From NCBI RefSeq assembly GCF_001592435.1, contig NZ_CP014750.1:1783001-1847000 (forward strand): a DNA stretch of 64,000 bases, read 5' to 3'. Position 1 is the first letter of the stretch. Each line of letters begins with the position of its first letter. The translations under genes were made by a program, and so were the position numbers. This stretch comes from Thermococcus peptonophilus. Lineage in GTDB: Archaea > Methanobacteriota_B > Thermococci > Thermococcales > Thermococcaceae. The notes beneath the pieces were generated by a model. The model made no database searches and had not been told where the DNA came from. It worked only from the letters and a program-made list of their open reading frames with translations. Positions 1-7,583 of this stretch are shown here, one piece after another.

Positions 1-1
1 C

Positions 2-763
2 GTTAACGCTCATCCAGACGGCCACTTCCCTGCTAGGAATCCCGAACCGAACGAGGAGAACCTCAAGGGTTTCATGGAGATCGTTAAAGCTCTTGGAGCT
101 GACTTCGGCGTTGCCCAGGATGGAGACGCTGACAGGGCGGTTTTCATCGACGAGAACGGCCGCTTCATCCAGGGCGATAAGACCTTTGCACTCGTTGCCG
201 ACGCAGTCCTTAGGGAGAAGGGCGGTGGACTGCTTGTGACAACAATAGCGACTTCTAACCTCCTCGACGACATAGCGAAGAGGAACGGCGCGAAGGTCAT
301 GCGCACTAAGGTGGGAGACCTCATAGTTGCCAGAGCTCTTCTCGAAAACAACGGCACCATAGGCGGCGAGGAGAACGGCGGCGTTATCTTTCCTGACTTC
401 GTGCTCGGCAGGGACGGGGCGATGACCACAGCGAAGATAGTCGAGATATTCGCCAAAAGCGGCAAGAAGTTCAGCGAGCTGATAGACGAGCTGCCAAAGT
501 ACTACCAGTTCAAGACGAAGAGGCACGTTGAGGGTGACAGGAAGGCTATAGTTGCCAAAGTGGCAGAGCTTGCAGAGAAGAAAGGCTACAAGATAGACAC
601 CACCGACGGGACTAAGATAATCTTCGACGACGGCTGGGTTCTCGTGAGGGCAAGCGGGACAGAGCCAATAATCAGGATCTTCAGCGAGGCCAAGAGCGAG
701 GAAAAGGCAAAGGAGTACCTTGAGCTTGGGATTAGGTTGCTTGAAGAAGCGCTTAAGGGTTAA
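2..763 (+). CDS. glmM: Phosphoglucosamine mutase / phosphomannomutase (5' truncated by the window edge)
   Basis: C-terminal part of an alpha-D-phosphohexomutase, which moves phosphate between C1 and C6 of a hexose or hexosamine in the cytosol. The reading frame is open from base 2, so the N-terminus with the catalytic phosphoserine lies outside. Visible are the PDGHFPARNPEP loop, the Mg2+ loop DGDADR, the sugar-specificity motif GEENGG and the phosphate-binding RASGTEP near the C-terminus. The 3' end overlaps the convergent cbiO by 11 bp. Whether the substrate is glucosamine-1-P or mannose/glucose-P cannot be decided from the sequence; the archaeal GlmM type is most likely. Confidence 0.88.
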   Translation, partial: VNAHPDGHFPARNPEPNEENLKGFMEIVKALGADFGVAQDGDADRAVFIDENGRFIQGDKTFALVADAVLREKGGGLLVTTIATSNLLDDIAKRNGAKVMRTKVGDLIVARALLENNGTIGGEENGGVIFPDFVLGRDGAMTTAKIVEIFAKSGKKFSELIDELPKYYQFKTKRHVEGDRKAIVAKVAELAEKKGYKIDTTDGTKIIFDDGWVLVRASGTEPIIRIFSEAKSEEKAKEYLELGIRLLEEALKG

Positions 764-1568
764 ATCTCTTCCACCTTTTTATTATATCAGCGGCCTCTTC
801 CACGCTCATCGGGATTTCATCTATTTCCAAGAGATGAAAGAGCCTTACTATCTCGGGCACGTCGAGGTTGGCCCGCTCTATCAGTTCAGGCCTTGAAAAC
901 AGTTCTTTCGGTGTCCCTTCGAAGAGGAGGGACTTATCGAGCACGTATACTCTGTCCGCTAGTCTTATAAGCCTCAGATCATGAGTAACGACGACTACTG
1001 TTTTTCCCTCAGCCTTCCACCCTCGTATCATGTCGATGACAAAGTTCCTGTTCTTTAGGTCAAGGTCGCGCGTCGGCTCATCGAGAAGGAGAACCTCTGG
1101 ATCCATGCTCAGAACCGCCGCTATTGAGGCCTTCTTTTTCTCCCCTCCGCTCAGGCTGTAGGGGTGCCTGCCGGAAAGGTGCTCTATGCCGAGCAGTTTC
1201 AGTGCCCCAACTGCCCTCTCTATTCCTTCTCTTCTGCCCCAGAGGTGAATAGGCCCAAATGCAACATCGTCCAGGACGGTTGCACTGAAGAGCATAACAT
1301 CTGGGCTCTGGAAGAGAAAGCCGACTTTCCTCCGGAATTCCCTGTCAGTCATTGTCTTCTCCCTTATCGGTTTGCCCTCGAAAAGAACTTCCCCTTCGGT
1401 TGGCATGATAAGCGCGTCCATTATCTTCAGGAGCGTTGTCTTTCCGGCCCCGTTGGGGCCTACGATAGCCAGCGTCTCCCCCCTTTTGACTTCCATGTTT
1501 ATTCCCTTTAATGCCCATTCGCCGGTAGGATAGCGGTATGAGACATTTCTAAGCTCGTAAACCCTCAT
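753..1568 (-). CDS. cbiO: Cobalt/nickel ECF transporter ATPase CbiO
   Basis: ATP-binding subunit of a group I energy-coupling-factor transporter that powers Co2+/Ni2+ import. It has Walker A GPNGAGKTT near residue 40, the Q-loop region FLFQSPD, the signature LSGGEKKK, Walker B VLLLDEPTRDLD and the H-loop histidine in VVTHDL. The length of 271 aa is normal. It is last in a minus-strand operon and its start overlaps the end of cbiQ by 4 bp, indicating translational coupling. Metal specificity is inferred from the CbiM/CbiQ neighbours, not from the ATPase itself. Confidence 0.93.
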   Translation of the reverse strand: MRVYELRNVSYRYPTGEWALKGINMEVKRGETLAIVGPNGAGKTTLLKIMDALIMPTEGEVLFEGKPIREKTMTDREFRRKVGFLFQSPDVMLFSATVLDDVAFGPIHLWGRREGIERAVGALKLLGIEHLSGRHPYSLSGGEKKKASIAAVLSMDPEVLLLDEPTRDLDLKNRNFVIDMIRGWKAEGKTVVVVTHDLRLIRLADRVYVLDKSLLFEGTPKELFSRPELIERANLDVPEIVRLFHLLEIDEIPMSVEEAADIIKRWKRFNP

Positions 1569-2386
1569 GGTAGGCCCACCTTGGTAGCTATCACCCCAAA
1601 GAGCAGTAAAAACGCTGTGAGGGATATGATCAGGTAGTCCACGGCCTCTATCTTAAAGCCCTCGACCGGCGGAACCTCGTTTTTATAGCCCCTTGAGAGC
1701 ATCGCGTAGTACACCTCCTCCCCAAGGGCGCTGGCCTTTATGAAGGTTGCTCCTATGTGCTTTCCGGCCTCCTTCCAGCTCTCAACCATACCTAGGTCTC
1801 CTGCGAGCCTGGCTCTCCTCGCGTGCATGGAATCCAGGAGGAGCTTTGAGAGGAGGAAAGTGTAGCGATAGGCGAGTGTCGCTATGGTTATCACCATTCC
1901 GGGAACCTTGAAGCTCGAGAGTGCCGAGAGAACCTCATTCCACCTGCTCGTCATCGTAAAAAGGACTGCATAGGACACCGCCGTTGCAACCCTGAGCGTG
2001 AATAGAACCGCCCATCTGAGTCCTTCCCATGTAAGAGTTATGTCAGTATGGGGAATTGTTAGAAGCGGCTTCCCTGGTACCATAAACATAGAGGGAGCTG
2101 CAATTATCCCCGTGAAAATCGGTACGAAGACCCAAACGCGCTTGACGAAGTCCCCAAGTTTCACCTTGGAAAAGTATGAAAGAAGAAGAGGAACAGTATA
2201 GAAAACCAAGAGGGCTGTGAAAGACCTGAGGAAGACCACCGTCGAGACCAAAACAAAGAGAGAAAAGAACCTCACCCTCGGATCGGCTTTCTGCAAAAGA
2301 CCGTCTTCCCTGGCGTATCTCTCTGAGAACACTGCCTCCGTCGTGAACTGGAGCACTTCCTTTGCCGTCTCCTCGAGGAGCCCCAT
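1565..2386 (-). CDS. cbiQ: Energy-coupling factor transmembrane protein CbiQ
   Basis: Transmembrane T-component of the cobalt/nickel ECF transporter. The 273-aa protein has about five or six hydrophobic segments and a cytoplasmic stretch with the ARRARLAGD coupling-helix motif near residue 190, which engages the CbiO nucleotide-binding domain. A second Ala-Arg-Gly type element (MLSRGYKNE) follows near residue 230, as in this family. It sits between the small PDGLE-like gene and cbiO, with a 4-bp overlap into cbiO. Confidence 0.92.
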   Translation of the reverse strand: MGLLEETAKEVLQFTTEAVFSERYAREDGLLQKADPRVRFFSLFVLVSTVVFLRSFTALLVFYTVPLLLSYFSKVKLGDFVKRVWVFVPIFTGIIAAPSMFMVPGKPLLTIPHTDITLTWEGLRWAVLFTLRVATAVSYAVLFTMTSRWNEVLSALSSFKVPGMVITIATLAYRYTFLLSKLLLDSMHARRARLAGDLGMVESWKEAGKHIGATFIKASALGEEVYYAMLSRGYKNEVPPVEGFKIEAVDYLIISLTAFLLLFGVIATKVGLP

Positions 2387-2409
2387 AAGCGATCACCGAA
2401 TATTAAAAA

Positions 2410-2745
2410 TCAAGAGGCTAAGCCTTTTCCAGCCACGAACTTGACGAGTATGTAGTAGAACCCCAGTACAAGGGCTACGCCGACGACCGCCGAGAGTATG
2501 TATCCCATAGACGCGTGTAGCTTGTCCTCCCATCCAGGGACGTTGTAGTCGGGAAGTATGGCGTGGTTCCACGCGTCTGCAAGCTTTTCCATTCCCGGGA
2601 GCTTCTGACCAACCATGTGCTCTACTCTTGCTACGTCCCACTCGCCCCAGGCATCGTCGTAGTTCCAGACTAGGAGTATCCCTACTGGGGAGAGGATTAT
2701 CAAAACGGCCACCAAGCTCAGAAACGCCTTGGTAACCCTGTCCAT
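2410..2745 (-). CDS. Small membrane subunit of the Co/Ni transporter (CbiN-like / PDGLE-domain protein)
   Basis: 111-aa protein with one N-terminal and one C-terminal membrane helix joined by an extracytoplasmic loop, the layout of CbiN/PDGLE accessory subunits that help CbiM load metal. The loop carries LPDYNVPGWEDKLHA, a divergent PDGLE-type motif. I chose the ATG at 2745 because GAGGTGATGGAA-ATG gives well-spaced ribosome binding; a GTG at 2754 is the in-frame alternative. It lies directly between cbiM and cbiQ. The assignment rests on topology and position as much as on sequence. Confidence 0.72.
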   Translation of the reverse strand: MDRVTKAFLSLVAVLIILSPVGILLVWNYDDAWGEWDVARVEHMVGQKLPGMEKLADAWNHAILPDYNVPGWEDKLHASMGYILSAVVGVALVLGFYYILVKFVAGKGLAS

Positions 2746-2750
2746 TTCCA

Positions 2751-3410
2751 TCACCTCGTCCCAGCGATCGCCCGCATACCAAAGAGGTCGGGTCTGCTCC
2801 TCTTAACGTACCACACGACCGCAGCAGTTACCACGGCAGCCGCTGGTCCTGCAGTTACAAGGTGGGCTATCGCCATAGCTGGGACGGAGACACTCAGAGG
2901 ATATGGGGAGTAACCGGGCTGAAGAAGGGGCTGAACACCAAGCTCGATTCCGGCTGCTATAGCGGCTGCTACTATGCCAACGTAAGCCCCTATACCCGCT
3001 GAAAGCACCTCGCTTATTCCTGCCTTTGTCAGGGCCTTGTAAGTGTAGTAGCCGACGAAGGGAAGGACAACTCCCATGTTGAAGACGTTGGCGGCGTAGC
3101 TTGTTATTCCACCATCGCCAAAGAAGAGGGCCTGTATAAGGAGGACTATCGTTAAGGCCACAGTTGCCGCCCATGGGTCAATGAGTATTGCTATTATTGT
3201 GCCTCCTACGATGTGTGCCGTTGTTCCCCCAGGAACCGGCAGGTTGTACATCATTACCAGAAATGCCAAGGCCGTTAAGACTCCCAACAGCGGCACCTGC
3301 GCAGGTTTTAGTTTCTTCAGCCACTTAAAGGCTTTGTACCATATTGGAACCATCACAGCGTAGAAAAACGCACAGGTGTATGGGCCCAGGTATCCATCGG
3401 GGATGTGCAA
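2751..3410 (-). CDS. cbiM: Cobalt/nickel substrate-binding membrane protein CbiM
   Basis: S-component of the ECF transporter, which captures Co2+ or Ni2+ in the membrane. In this family the metal is held by the extreme N-terminus (Met1-His2) plus a later histidine. Starting at the TTG at 3410 gives exactly M-H-I-P-D-G, preceded by GGAGGTG six bases upstream. The longer GTG start at 3419 would bury the His2 ligand and overlaps the Shine-Dalgarno, so the TTG start is preferred. The conserved GGTTAHIVGGT segment supplies further histidine. About six membrane helices. First gene of the operon, with a predicted operator and TATA box upstream. Confidence 0.92.
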   Translation of the reverse strand: MHIPDGYLGPYTCAFFYAVMVPIWYKAFKWLKKLKPAQVPLLGVLTALAFLVMMYNLPVPGGTTAHIVGGTIIAILIDPWAATVALTIVLLIQALFFGDGGITSYAANVFNMGVVLPFVGYYTYKALTKAGISEVLSAGIGAYVGIVAAAIAAGIELGVQPLLQPGYSPYPLSVSVPAMAIAHLVTAGPAAAVVTAAVVWYVKRSRPDLFGMRAIAGTR

Positions 3411-3428
3411 TGCCAACACCTCCCAATT

Positions 3429-3452
3429 ATTGGTGTATTATGTATCATCAAT
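3429..3452. promoter_or_regulatory. Candidate metal-regulator operator upstream of cbiM
   Basis: Imperfect 24-bp dyad with arms ATTGGTG and CATCAAT around a 10-bp centre. On the cbiM strand a TATA-like TTTATATG lies near 3468-3477, putting the expected transcription start around 3445, inside the dyad, as for a repressor site. Which protein binds is unknown. A GTGTTAC element at 3463-3469, next to the TATA box, resembles NikR half-sites reported in some prokaryotes, but no matching second half is present. Confidence 0.4.
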
Positions 3453-3566
3453 TTCTAAGATAGTGTTACCATATAAAAGTCTTTTCCAAAGATGTTGATA
3501 CAAACAAAAGGTTTAGAACCCAAGTATGGGGGATTGGTATTAGAAGAAACAAAAACAAAAATTACA

Positions 3567-4370
3567 TCAGAGGTAGCCCCTATCTTCCTCTTCCTGTGTT
3601 GACTGGGGCATTCCCTGCTCCAGCATCGCCCTCTGCATCTCCTGGACTTTCTGAAGTATCTCCTCGGTCTCCTTGGCACGCTCTTCGAGTGCGGTCATGT
3701 CGACCTCGATGCCGAGGATTTTAGTGACGGCGCTCAGGACTGCCTTAGCTGCCTTCGGGTCGACGATGTAGCCGAGGCTCTCACCTAGGAGACTTATGCC
3801 GTACATCGAGCGGAGCTTGCCCATGCCAAGGAGCAGGCCCGCGGCACCAACAATGGCTCCGCCCTCGTCCTCCCTCCAGATTACCTCAACTGAGCAACCC
3901 TCAAGCTTCTTTTTGTAGTATTCTACTAGCTCCTCGTGGGTTACAGCGGCGAGAACTCTCGGCTCGCCCTTCAGCTCCGGCACCTGGTAGCCGCCCATGG
4001 TTATTATCTCCCTAACGCCGAGCTCCTGGACGAGGTCTAGCATCTTTCCAACGACTTCGTAGTGGCCGGGACTGTCTGTTGGTGGAACCTGCTGGTCGCC
4101 GGTTATTATGATGAGGTCTCTGCCGTCCTCGTCGGGGTTAACCCAGTAGTAGAACTCGTTCTTCATTAGCTCGACTATCGAGCCCTTCTTGATGAGAACC
4201 TGGTGCATGAAGTGGGGGGAGTATAGCTCGGCGAACTTGACTGCTCCAAGCTCCTGAATGAGGTGGTCAGCCGCGAGCTTTCCAACGAGGCCTATCCCAG
4301 GAAGGCCTTCGATGAATACCGGGTCCCTCAGCTGGGGCCTCTCAAGCAGGTAAATCATCGTTTCCTTCAT
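3567..4370 (-). CDS. PAC2 family protein (proteasome-assembly-chaperone-like)
   Basis: About 267-aa member of the PAC2 / archaeal PbaA-PbaB family, related to eukaryotic proteasome assembly chaperones; some members act as ATP-independent chaperones. The diagnostic N-terminal IEGLPGIGLVGKLAA and the GGYQVPEL segment are present. The last 45 residues are a charged helix likely to be coiled coil. The ATG at 4370 is preferred because AGGAGGT sits about 7 bases upstream, whereas the TTG at 4376 is too close to it. It is last in the aIF2-alpha/Nop10 gene set, with only 2 bp between it and nop10. The client is unknown. Confidence 0.82.
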   Translation of the reverse strand: MKETMIYLLERPQLRDPVFIEGLPGIGLVGKLAADHLIQELGAVKFAELYSPHFMHQVLIKKGSIVELMKNEFYYWVNPDEDGRDLIIITGDQQVPPTDSPGHYEVVGKMLDLVQELGVREIITMGGYQVPELKGEPRVLAAVTHEELVEYYKKKLEGCSVEVIWREDEGGAIVGAAGLLLGMGKLRSMYGISLLGESLGYIVDPKAAKAVLSAVTKILGIEVDMTALEERAKETEEILQKVQEMQRAMLEQGMPQSTQEEEDRGYL

Positions 4371-4372
4371 CT

Positions 4373-4552
4373 TCAAGACCTCCTACTAATACCAAGGAGT
4401 TCACGCTTAAGCCTCCGCCTGTACTCGCCGTACGGGTCTTCCGGCGAGAAGCGCGGGGGGTGAGCTACCTTGGTCTCGCTCCCGCAGACCGGGCAGACTT
4501 CCTTCAGCGTGTACCTCCCGCAGTTGGGGCACTTCCTTATCCTGAAGTGCAT
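4373..4552 (-). CDS. nop10: H/ACA RNP protein Nop10
   Basis: 59-aa core subunit of the H/ACA pseudouridylation RNP, where it bridges Cbf5 and L7Ae. The translation starts MHFRIRKCPNCGRYTLKEVC and has the archaeal zinc ribbon with four cysteines (CPNC and CPVC), then the conserved HPPRFSPEDPYG linear segment and a basic C-terminus. Its ATG overlaps the aIF2-alpha stop as TGATG, so it is translationally coupled. The aIF2-alpha-Nop10-PAC2 order is typical of Thermococcales. Confidence 0.95.
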   Translation of the reverse strand: MHFRIRKCPNCGRYTLKEVCPVCGSETKVAHPPRFSPEDPYGEYRRRLKRELLGISRRS

Positions 4553-5379
4553 CAGGAACCCCTCTTCTTAACTTTCTTAATCCTCTTCTCCTTCCTTATC
4601 AGCGTCGCCTCTCCGCCCGCTTCCTTGATGACGCGGAGAATCTCCTCGGCTATGTCTTCCAGGACCTCTTCGGCCTTGTAGTAGTCTGGAGCGGTGATGT
4701 CGATCCTGTAGCGCGGCGCTCCCTGGTAGGAGAACTTGACCTCGATGTCCTTCTCCTTGTTTGCCCTGTCGCGGGCCTTTATGAGCGCCTCCTTGATTAT
4801 CTCGATGCCGTTGGGCTTCGGAACGGTTATCTCAAACTCTGCATCTATAGTGACCGTCGGAATCTCGACGTAGGCCTCGATTATCGGCTTTAAAGCCTCA
4901 ATCCACTCGTCGCTGATGAGTCCCTTAAGGACGTCCATCCCGTTCTGGGCCGCGTCCTCAAAGGCAGCATAAACCTCGCCGTACTCTTCCTCAAGCGGAA
5001 CCCAGACCTCTCTCCAGGCCGTTTCGAAGTCCTTTCCGAGCTTTTCGGCAGCCATTTTAAGCAGGTTCTCTGCCTTCTGAGCCCTCTTGTACTCCTGGAG
5101 CTTTGCCTTCCTCTGCTGCTGGTTAACCCTCTTTAGGCTCAGGTCGATGTGTCCTTTCTCAGGGTCAACGCGGATGACCTTGGCGACTATCTTCTGTCCC
5201 TCTTTGAGGTAGTCCCTTATGTTCTTGACCCATGTGGGGGCTACCTCGCTTATGTGCATGAAGCCCTCCTTTCCGGGATACTCGTCAAGGGTGAGAAAGG
5301 CTCCGTAAGGGTGAATGTTCTTAACGGTTGCAACCACAAACTCTCCTTCCTCTGGGTACTCTTTAGCCTTCCTTGGCAT
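4552..5379 (-). CDS. eif2a: Translation initiation factor aIF2 subunit alpha
   Basis: Alpha subunit of the heterotrimeric factor that delivers Met-tRNAi to the small ribosomal subunit. An N-terminal S1/OB domain (residues about 8-85, GEFVVATVKNIHPYGAFL and GFMHISEV), a helical middle domain and a C-terminal alpha/beta domain give the normal length of about 275 aa. The ATG at 5379 is favoured by GAGGTGATTGAA-ATG; an upstream in-frame GTG at 5388 lies inside that Shine-Dalgarno. It is co-transcribed with nop10. Confidence 0.95.
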   Translation of the reverse strand: MPRKAKEYPEEGEFVVATVKNIHPYGAFLTLDEYPGKEGFMHISEVAPTWVKNIRDYLKEGQKIVAKVIRVDPEKGHIDLSLKRVNQQQRKAKLQEYKRAQKAENLLKMAAEKLGKDFETAWREVWVPLEEEYGEVYAAFEDAAQNGMDVLKGLISDEWIEALKPIIEAYVEIPTVTIDAEFEITVPKPNGIEIIKEALIKARDRANKEKDIEVKFSYQGAPRYRIDITAPDYYKAEEVLEDIAEEILRVIKEAGGEATLIRKEKRIKKVKKRGS

Positions 5380-5455
5380 TTCAATCACCTCAAAGTTTTC
5401 TCTCCGAGAAGATTAACGAGAAGAGGTTTTAAAAGTTTGGTGAAAAGGAAAGGAA

Positions 5456-5653
5456 TCACTCAAGAACCTCAAGCACCTTAGCCTTGATGATGCCCTTTCC
5501 GCCGGTCGGTTCGACGAGAGTGGCGCCGCAGACCAGGCACCTGACGGGAGTGGCCGGGTGGCTGAAGACTATCTGCTCGTTGCCGCAGTCAATGCACTTA
5601 ACGCGGAGGAACCTGCTCCTCGGCATCGGAATGAGGTTCTTCGGGAGGGCCAT
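5456..5653 (-). CDS. rps27e: Small ribosomal subunit protein eS27
   Basis: 65-aa archaeal/eukaryotic-type ribosomal protein of the 30S subunit with a C4 zinc ribbon: CIDCGN near residue 20 and CLVCG near 39. Sequence and length match archaeal S27e. The start is set by GGAGGTGTGATGCG-ATG. It follows rpl44e after 4 bp, forming the usual L44e-S27e-aIF2-alpha-Nop10 ribosome/translation cluster. Confidence 0.96.
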
Positions 5654-5657
5654 CGCA

Positions 5658-5942
5658 TCACACCTCCACCAGCTCGAACTTCTTCACACGGAAGCCCTGT
5701 CCCCTGGTGTGGGCCTTTCCGCAGACGGTGCAGCGGAACCTGAGGTCGAGCTTCTTGACCGGCTTTTCCCTTCCAGCCGGGTTCGGCCTCGGGAAACCTG
5801 TGTAACCCTTGAGCTTTCTCCTGAACCTCCTCTGGCCCGCGCTCAGCTCGCTCCTCGGCCTCTTCTTAACCTTCTCGACCTTGTGAATGGTGTGTCTCTT
5901 ACAAAACGGGCAGTACGTCCTTATCTGCTTCGGGTACTTCAT
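5658..5942 (-). CDS. rpl44e: Large ribosomal subunit protein eL44
   Basis: 94-aa 50S protein located at the E site, with a zinc-binding CPFCKRH near the N-terminus and CTVCGKAH near residue 74. The ATG at 5942 gives [14 protein letters not shown], the usual archaeal start; a GTG at 5951 is part of the ribosome binding site GAGGTGAGAGGA. It is first in the minus-strand translation cluster, behind a leader of about 80 nt that can form two overlapping hairpins, so its expression may be controlled at the RNA level. Confidence 0.95.
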
Positions 5943-5943
5943 T

Positions 5944-6002
5944 CCTCTCACCTCCGAGAGAGGCCCGGTGGGTTCCTACTTGCCTTCGGATACCCCCGAG
6001 CC
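5944..6002 (-). promoter_or_regulatory. Structured 5' leader of rpl44e
   Basis: On the minus strand, 6002-5962 can fold into a GC-rich hairpin: outer GGCTCGG with CCGGGCC (one G-U), then GGGT with ACCC and TCC with GGA. Immediately after, 5963-5944 forms a 6-bp stem CCTCTC/GAGAGG whose 8-base loop contains most of the Shine-Dalgarno sequence (GGAGGT). The two stems share two bases and cannot both be complete, the arrangement expected of a switch. No protein or ligand is known for it here. Confidence 0.4.
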
Positions 6003-6123
6003 ATGAGGCATGATCGCCTGCAGGCATCGGTATGGGAAAGGCTTTAAAAAAGTTTTTCCACGGGGAAAAGTTTAAATACAAAATGTTATTAAAATCTCCT
6101 GGAGAGCCGGAGGAGGTGAGACC

Positions 6124-6723
6124 ATGAAGCTTGCCGAGGCAGTCACAAACGTGAAAGAAGTCGAAAAGAAGGCCGAAAAGGAATACAAGGCCCTTCTCAA
6201 AACCCTGAAGAGCCCGGAGTACGCTGACCTCAGAGTCCTCCTTCTGAGGATGACCGTTGACACCATTCTCCACAGGAGGCTTGCAGAGGCACTCGAGAAG
6301 GCCTACAAAGAGGCCATAGAGCTGATCGAAGAGTTCGGATACGTTGACGTGCCTGAGACGCCCGAAACTGCCCCGAGGAACCAGGTGTCCAGCGGTCTCG
6401 TCCTGATACCGGGAATTCCGGCCGTTCATGTTGCCCCCTACGGGCTCCTTGGAAGCAGAATCCCGCCTGAGGATGCCCTCGAAGAGTTGCTCAAGAACCT
6501 TCCGGATAACGTGGCCATCCCACCCGAGAAGCTCAAGGAAATAAAGAGCAAGCTCGAAAAGCTCAGGGCCCTCTGCGAGAAAATGAGTGAGAACTACAGA
6601 ATTCTTGAGCAGAACGCGGTTCACCCGGTCGTACAGGCCTTTGCGGAGAGCGCGAGGAAGAACGAGGAGCAGCACAAAGTTGTTGTTGACGGGCTGTTAA
6701 AGAGGTATTCGGAGGAGAAATGA
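6124..6723 (+). CDS. Ferritin-like four-helix protein of unknown function
   Basis: 199-aa, almost entirely helical, soluble protein. The segments RMTVDTILHRRL near residue 40 and ARKNEEQHKVVVDGLL near the C-terminus parallel RIAIDTIIHKHL and ALVKNEQEHHRLLAEL in the ferritin-like protein at 36161-36604, so the two are probably paralogues. The E/H pairs are plausible metal ligands. A proline-rich insertion (residues 76-130) is unique to this copy. It has its own promoter (TTTAAATAC near 6070) and GGAGGTGAGACC before the ATG. I cannot assign a substrate. Confidence 0.65.
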   Translation: MKLAEAVTNVKEVEKKAEKEYKALLKTLKSPEYADLRVLLLRMTVDTILHRRLAEALEKAYKEAIELIEEFGYVDVPETPETAPRNQVSSGLVLIPGIPAVHVAPYGLLGSRIPPEDALEELLKNLPDNVAIPPEKLKEIKSKLEKLRALCEKMSENYRILEQNAVHPVVQAFAESARKNEEQHKVVVDGLLKRYSEEK

Positions 6724-6726
6724 GCT

Positions 6727-7308
6727 TCAGAGGCTCAGGATAAACGACACCACGAACGGAACTACCGCCGTAAGGATGAAGCCGTGGGCAAAGGCAACTA
6801 AAGTGGTTTTCCTTCCCCCGAATTTTGTTATTATCGGCAGGGTTGTGTCCATGGTCGTTGCCCCGCCCATGACTACTGCCTTCTCTGGCGGTATCCATTT
6901 TATGAGAATCGGATACAAGATTATAGTCAGGATTTCCCTAAGTAGGTTGCTCAAAAATCCTATGGCACCGTAGATTGCCGAGTACTGGGCTATCAGCGGA
7001 CCAGTTATTGAGTACCACCCACACCCTGCACCTATTGCGAGTCCCCATTTCACGTTTATTCCGAGCATTAACGCCCCGACCGCCCCTCCAAGGAGAGATC
7101 CCAAAAGTGTCTCCGTCGGCAGGATGAGGGACTTCTTTCCGAGTTTTTTCAGCTCCTCTGCGTTGAGGCTCATACCCAGATCGACCCCTATGAGGAGTAT
7201 AAGGAGATCGAGCATAATCTCGTAGGCGTTTCCAAAATCCAGGCCTAGGAAATGTCCAGTGAGCAGTCCAAGGACGAGAGAACCGAGCACAAGGTAGAGG
7301 AACCTCAA
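6727..7308 (-). CDS. LysO-type lysine exporter, C-terminal half (separate gene)
   Basis: Roughly 193-aa membrane protein with about five helices, matching the C-terminal part of the LysO/YbjE family (DUF340), which exports lysine in E. coli. The GCGWYSITGPLI and GGATTMDTTLP segments are characteristic. I start it at the TTG at 7308: GGGGGTGA lies four bases upstream and the TTG overlaps the preceding stop as TTGA. The open frame continues to 7386 but that stretch lies inside the upstream gene. In bacteria both halves are one protein. Confidence 0.78.
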   Translation of the reverse strand: MRFLYLVLGSLVLGLLTGHFLGLDFGNAYEIMLDLLILLIGVDLGMSLNAEELKKLGKKSLILPTETLLGSLLGGAVGALMLGINVKWGLAIGAGCGWYSITGPLIAQYSAIYGAIGFLSNLLREILTIILYPILIKWIPPEKAVVMGGATTMDTTLPIITKFGGRKTTLVAFAHGFILTAVVPFVVSFILSL

Positions 7309-7544
7309 GTTTTCACCCCCAGAGCCAGCACCAGGCTCCCGAGAATCGTTAGAACCGCGAATACGAGGGAAGAAGCAAGGAGCCACAGGGCACTGACTTC
7401 AACGGTTCCAGTTTTTACGCCCAGGAAGAATATCATCAGGAGGAGAGCAACGCTTATGGCCGCGTCAACTTTCACTCTTTTTCCTGCTCTCCTCAGGAGG
7501 TAGCCAATTAACAGGCCTCCAAGCAGAAATACAAAGATGTTCAT
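7305..7544 (-). CDS. LysO-type exporter, N-terminal half (separate gene)
   Basis: 79-aa protein with about three membrane helices (FVFLLGGLLIGYLLRRAG at the start, FFLGVKTG in the middle), matching the N-terminal domain of LysO exporters. It overlaps the C-terminal-half gene by 4 bp, so both parts are probably made in equal amounts and assemble into one transporter. No Shine-Dalgarno is seen; a TATA-like TTTTATTAATGG about 25 bp upstream suggests a leaderless mRNA beginning at or near the ATG. Confidence 0.75.
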   Translation of the reverse strand: MNIFVFLLGGLLIGYLLRRAGKRVKVDAAISVALLLMIFFLGVKTGTVEVSALWLLASSLVFAVLTILGSLVLALGVKT

Positions 7545-7583
7545 GGTCTTGAGAAACCGACTGCCATTAATAAAATTATCGAA

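Noticed and set aside
5962..6002. tRNA or H/ACA guide RNA in the rpl44e leader
   Set aside because: The hairpin is strong, but there is no T-loop, no ACA tail and no second stem pattern of those RNAs; a leader structure is more likely.
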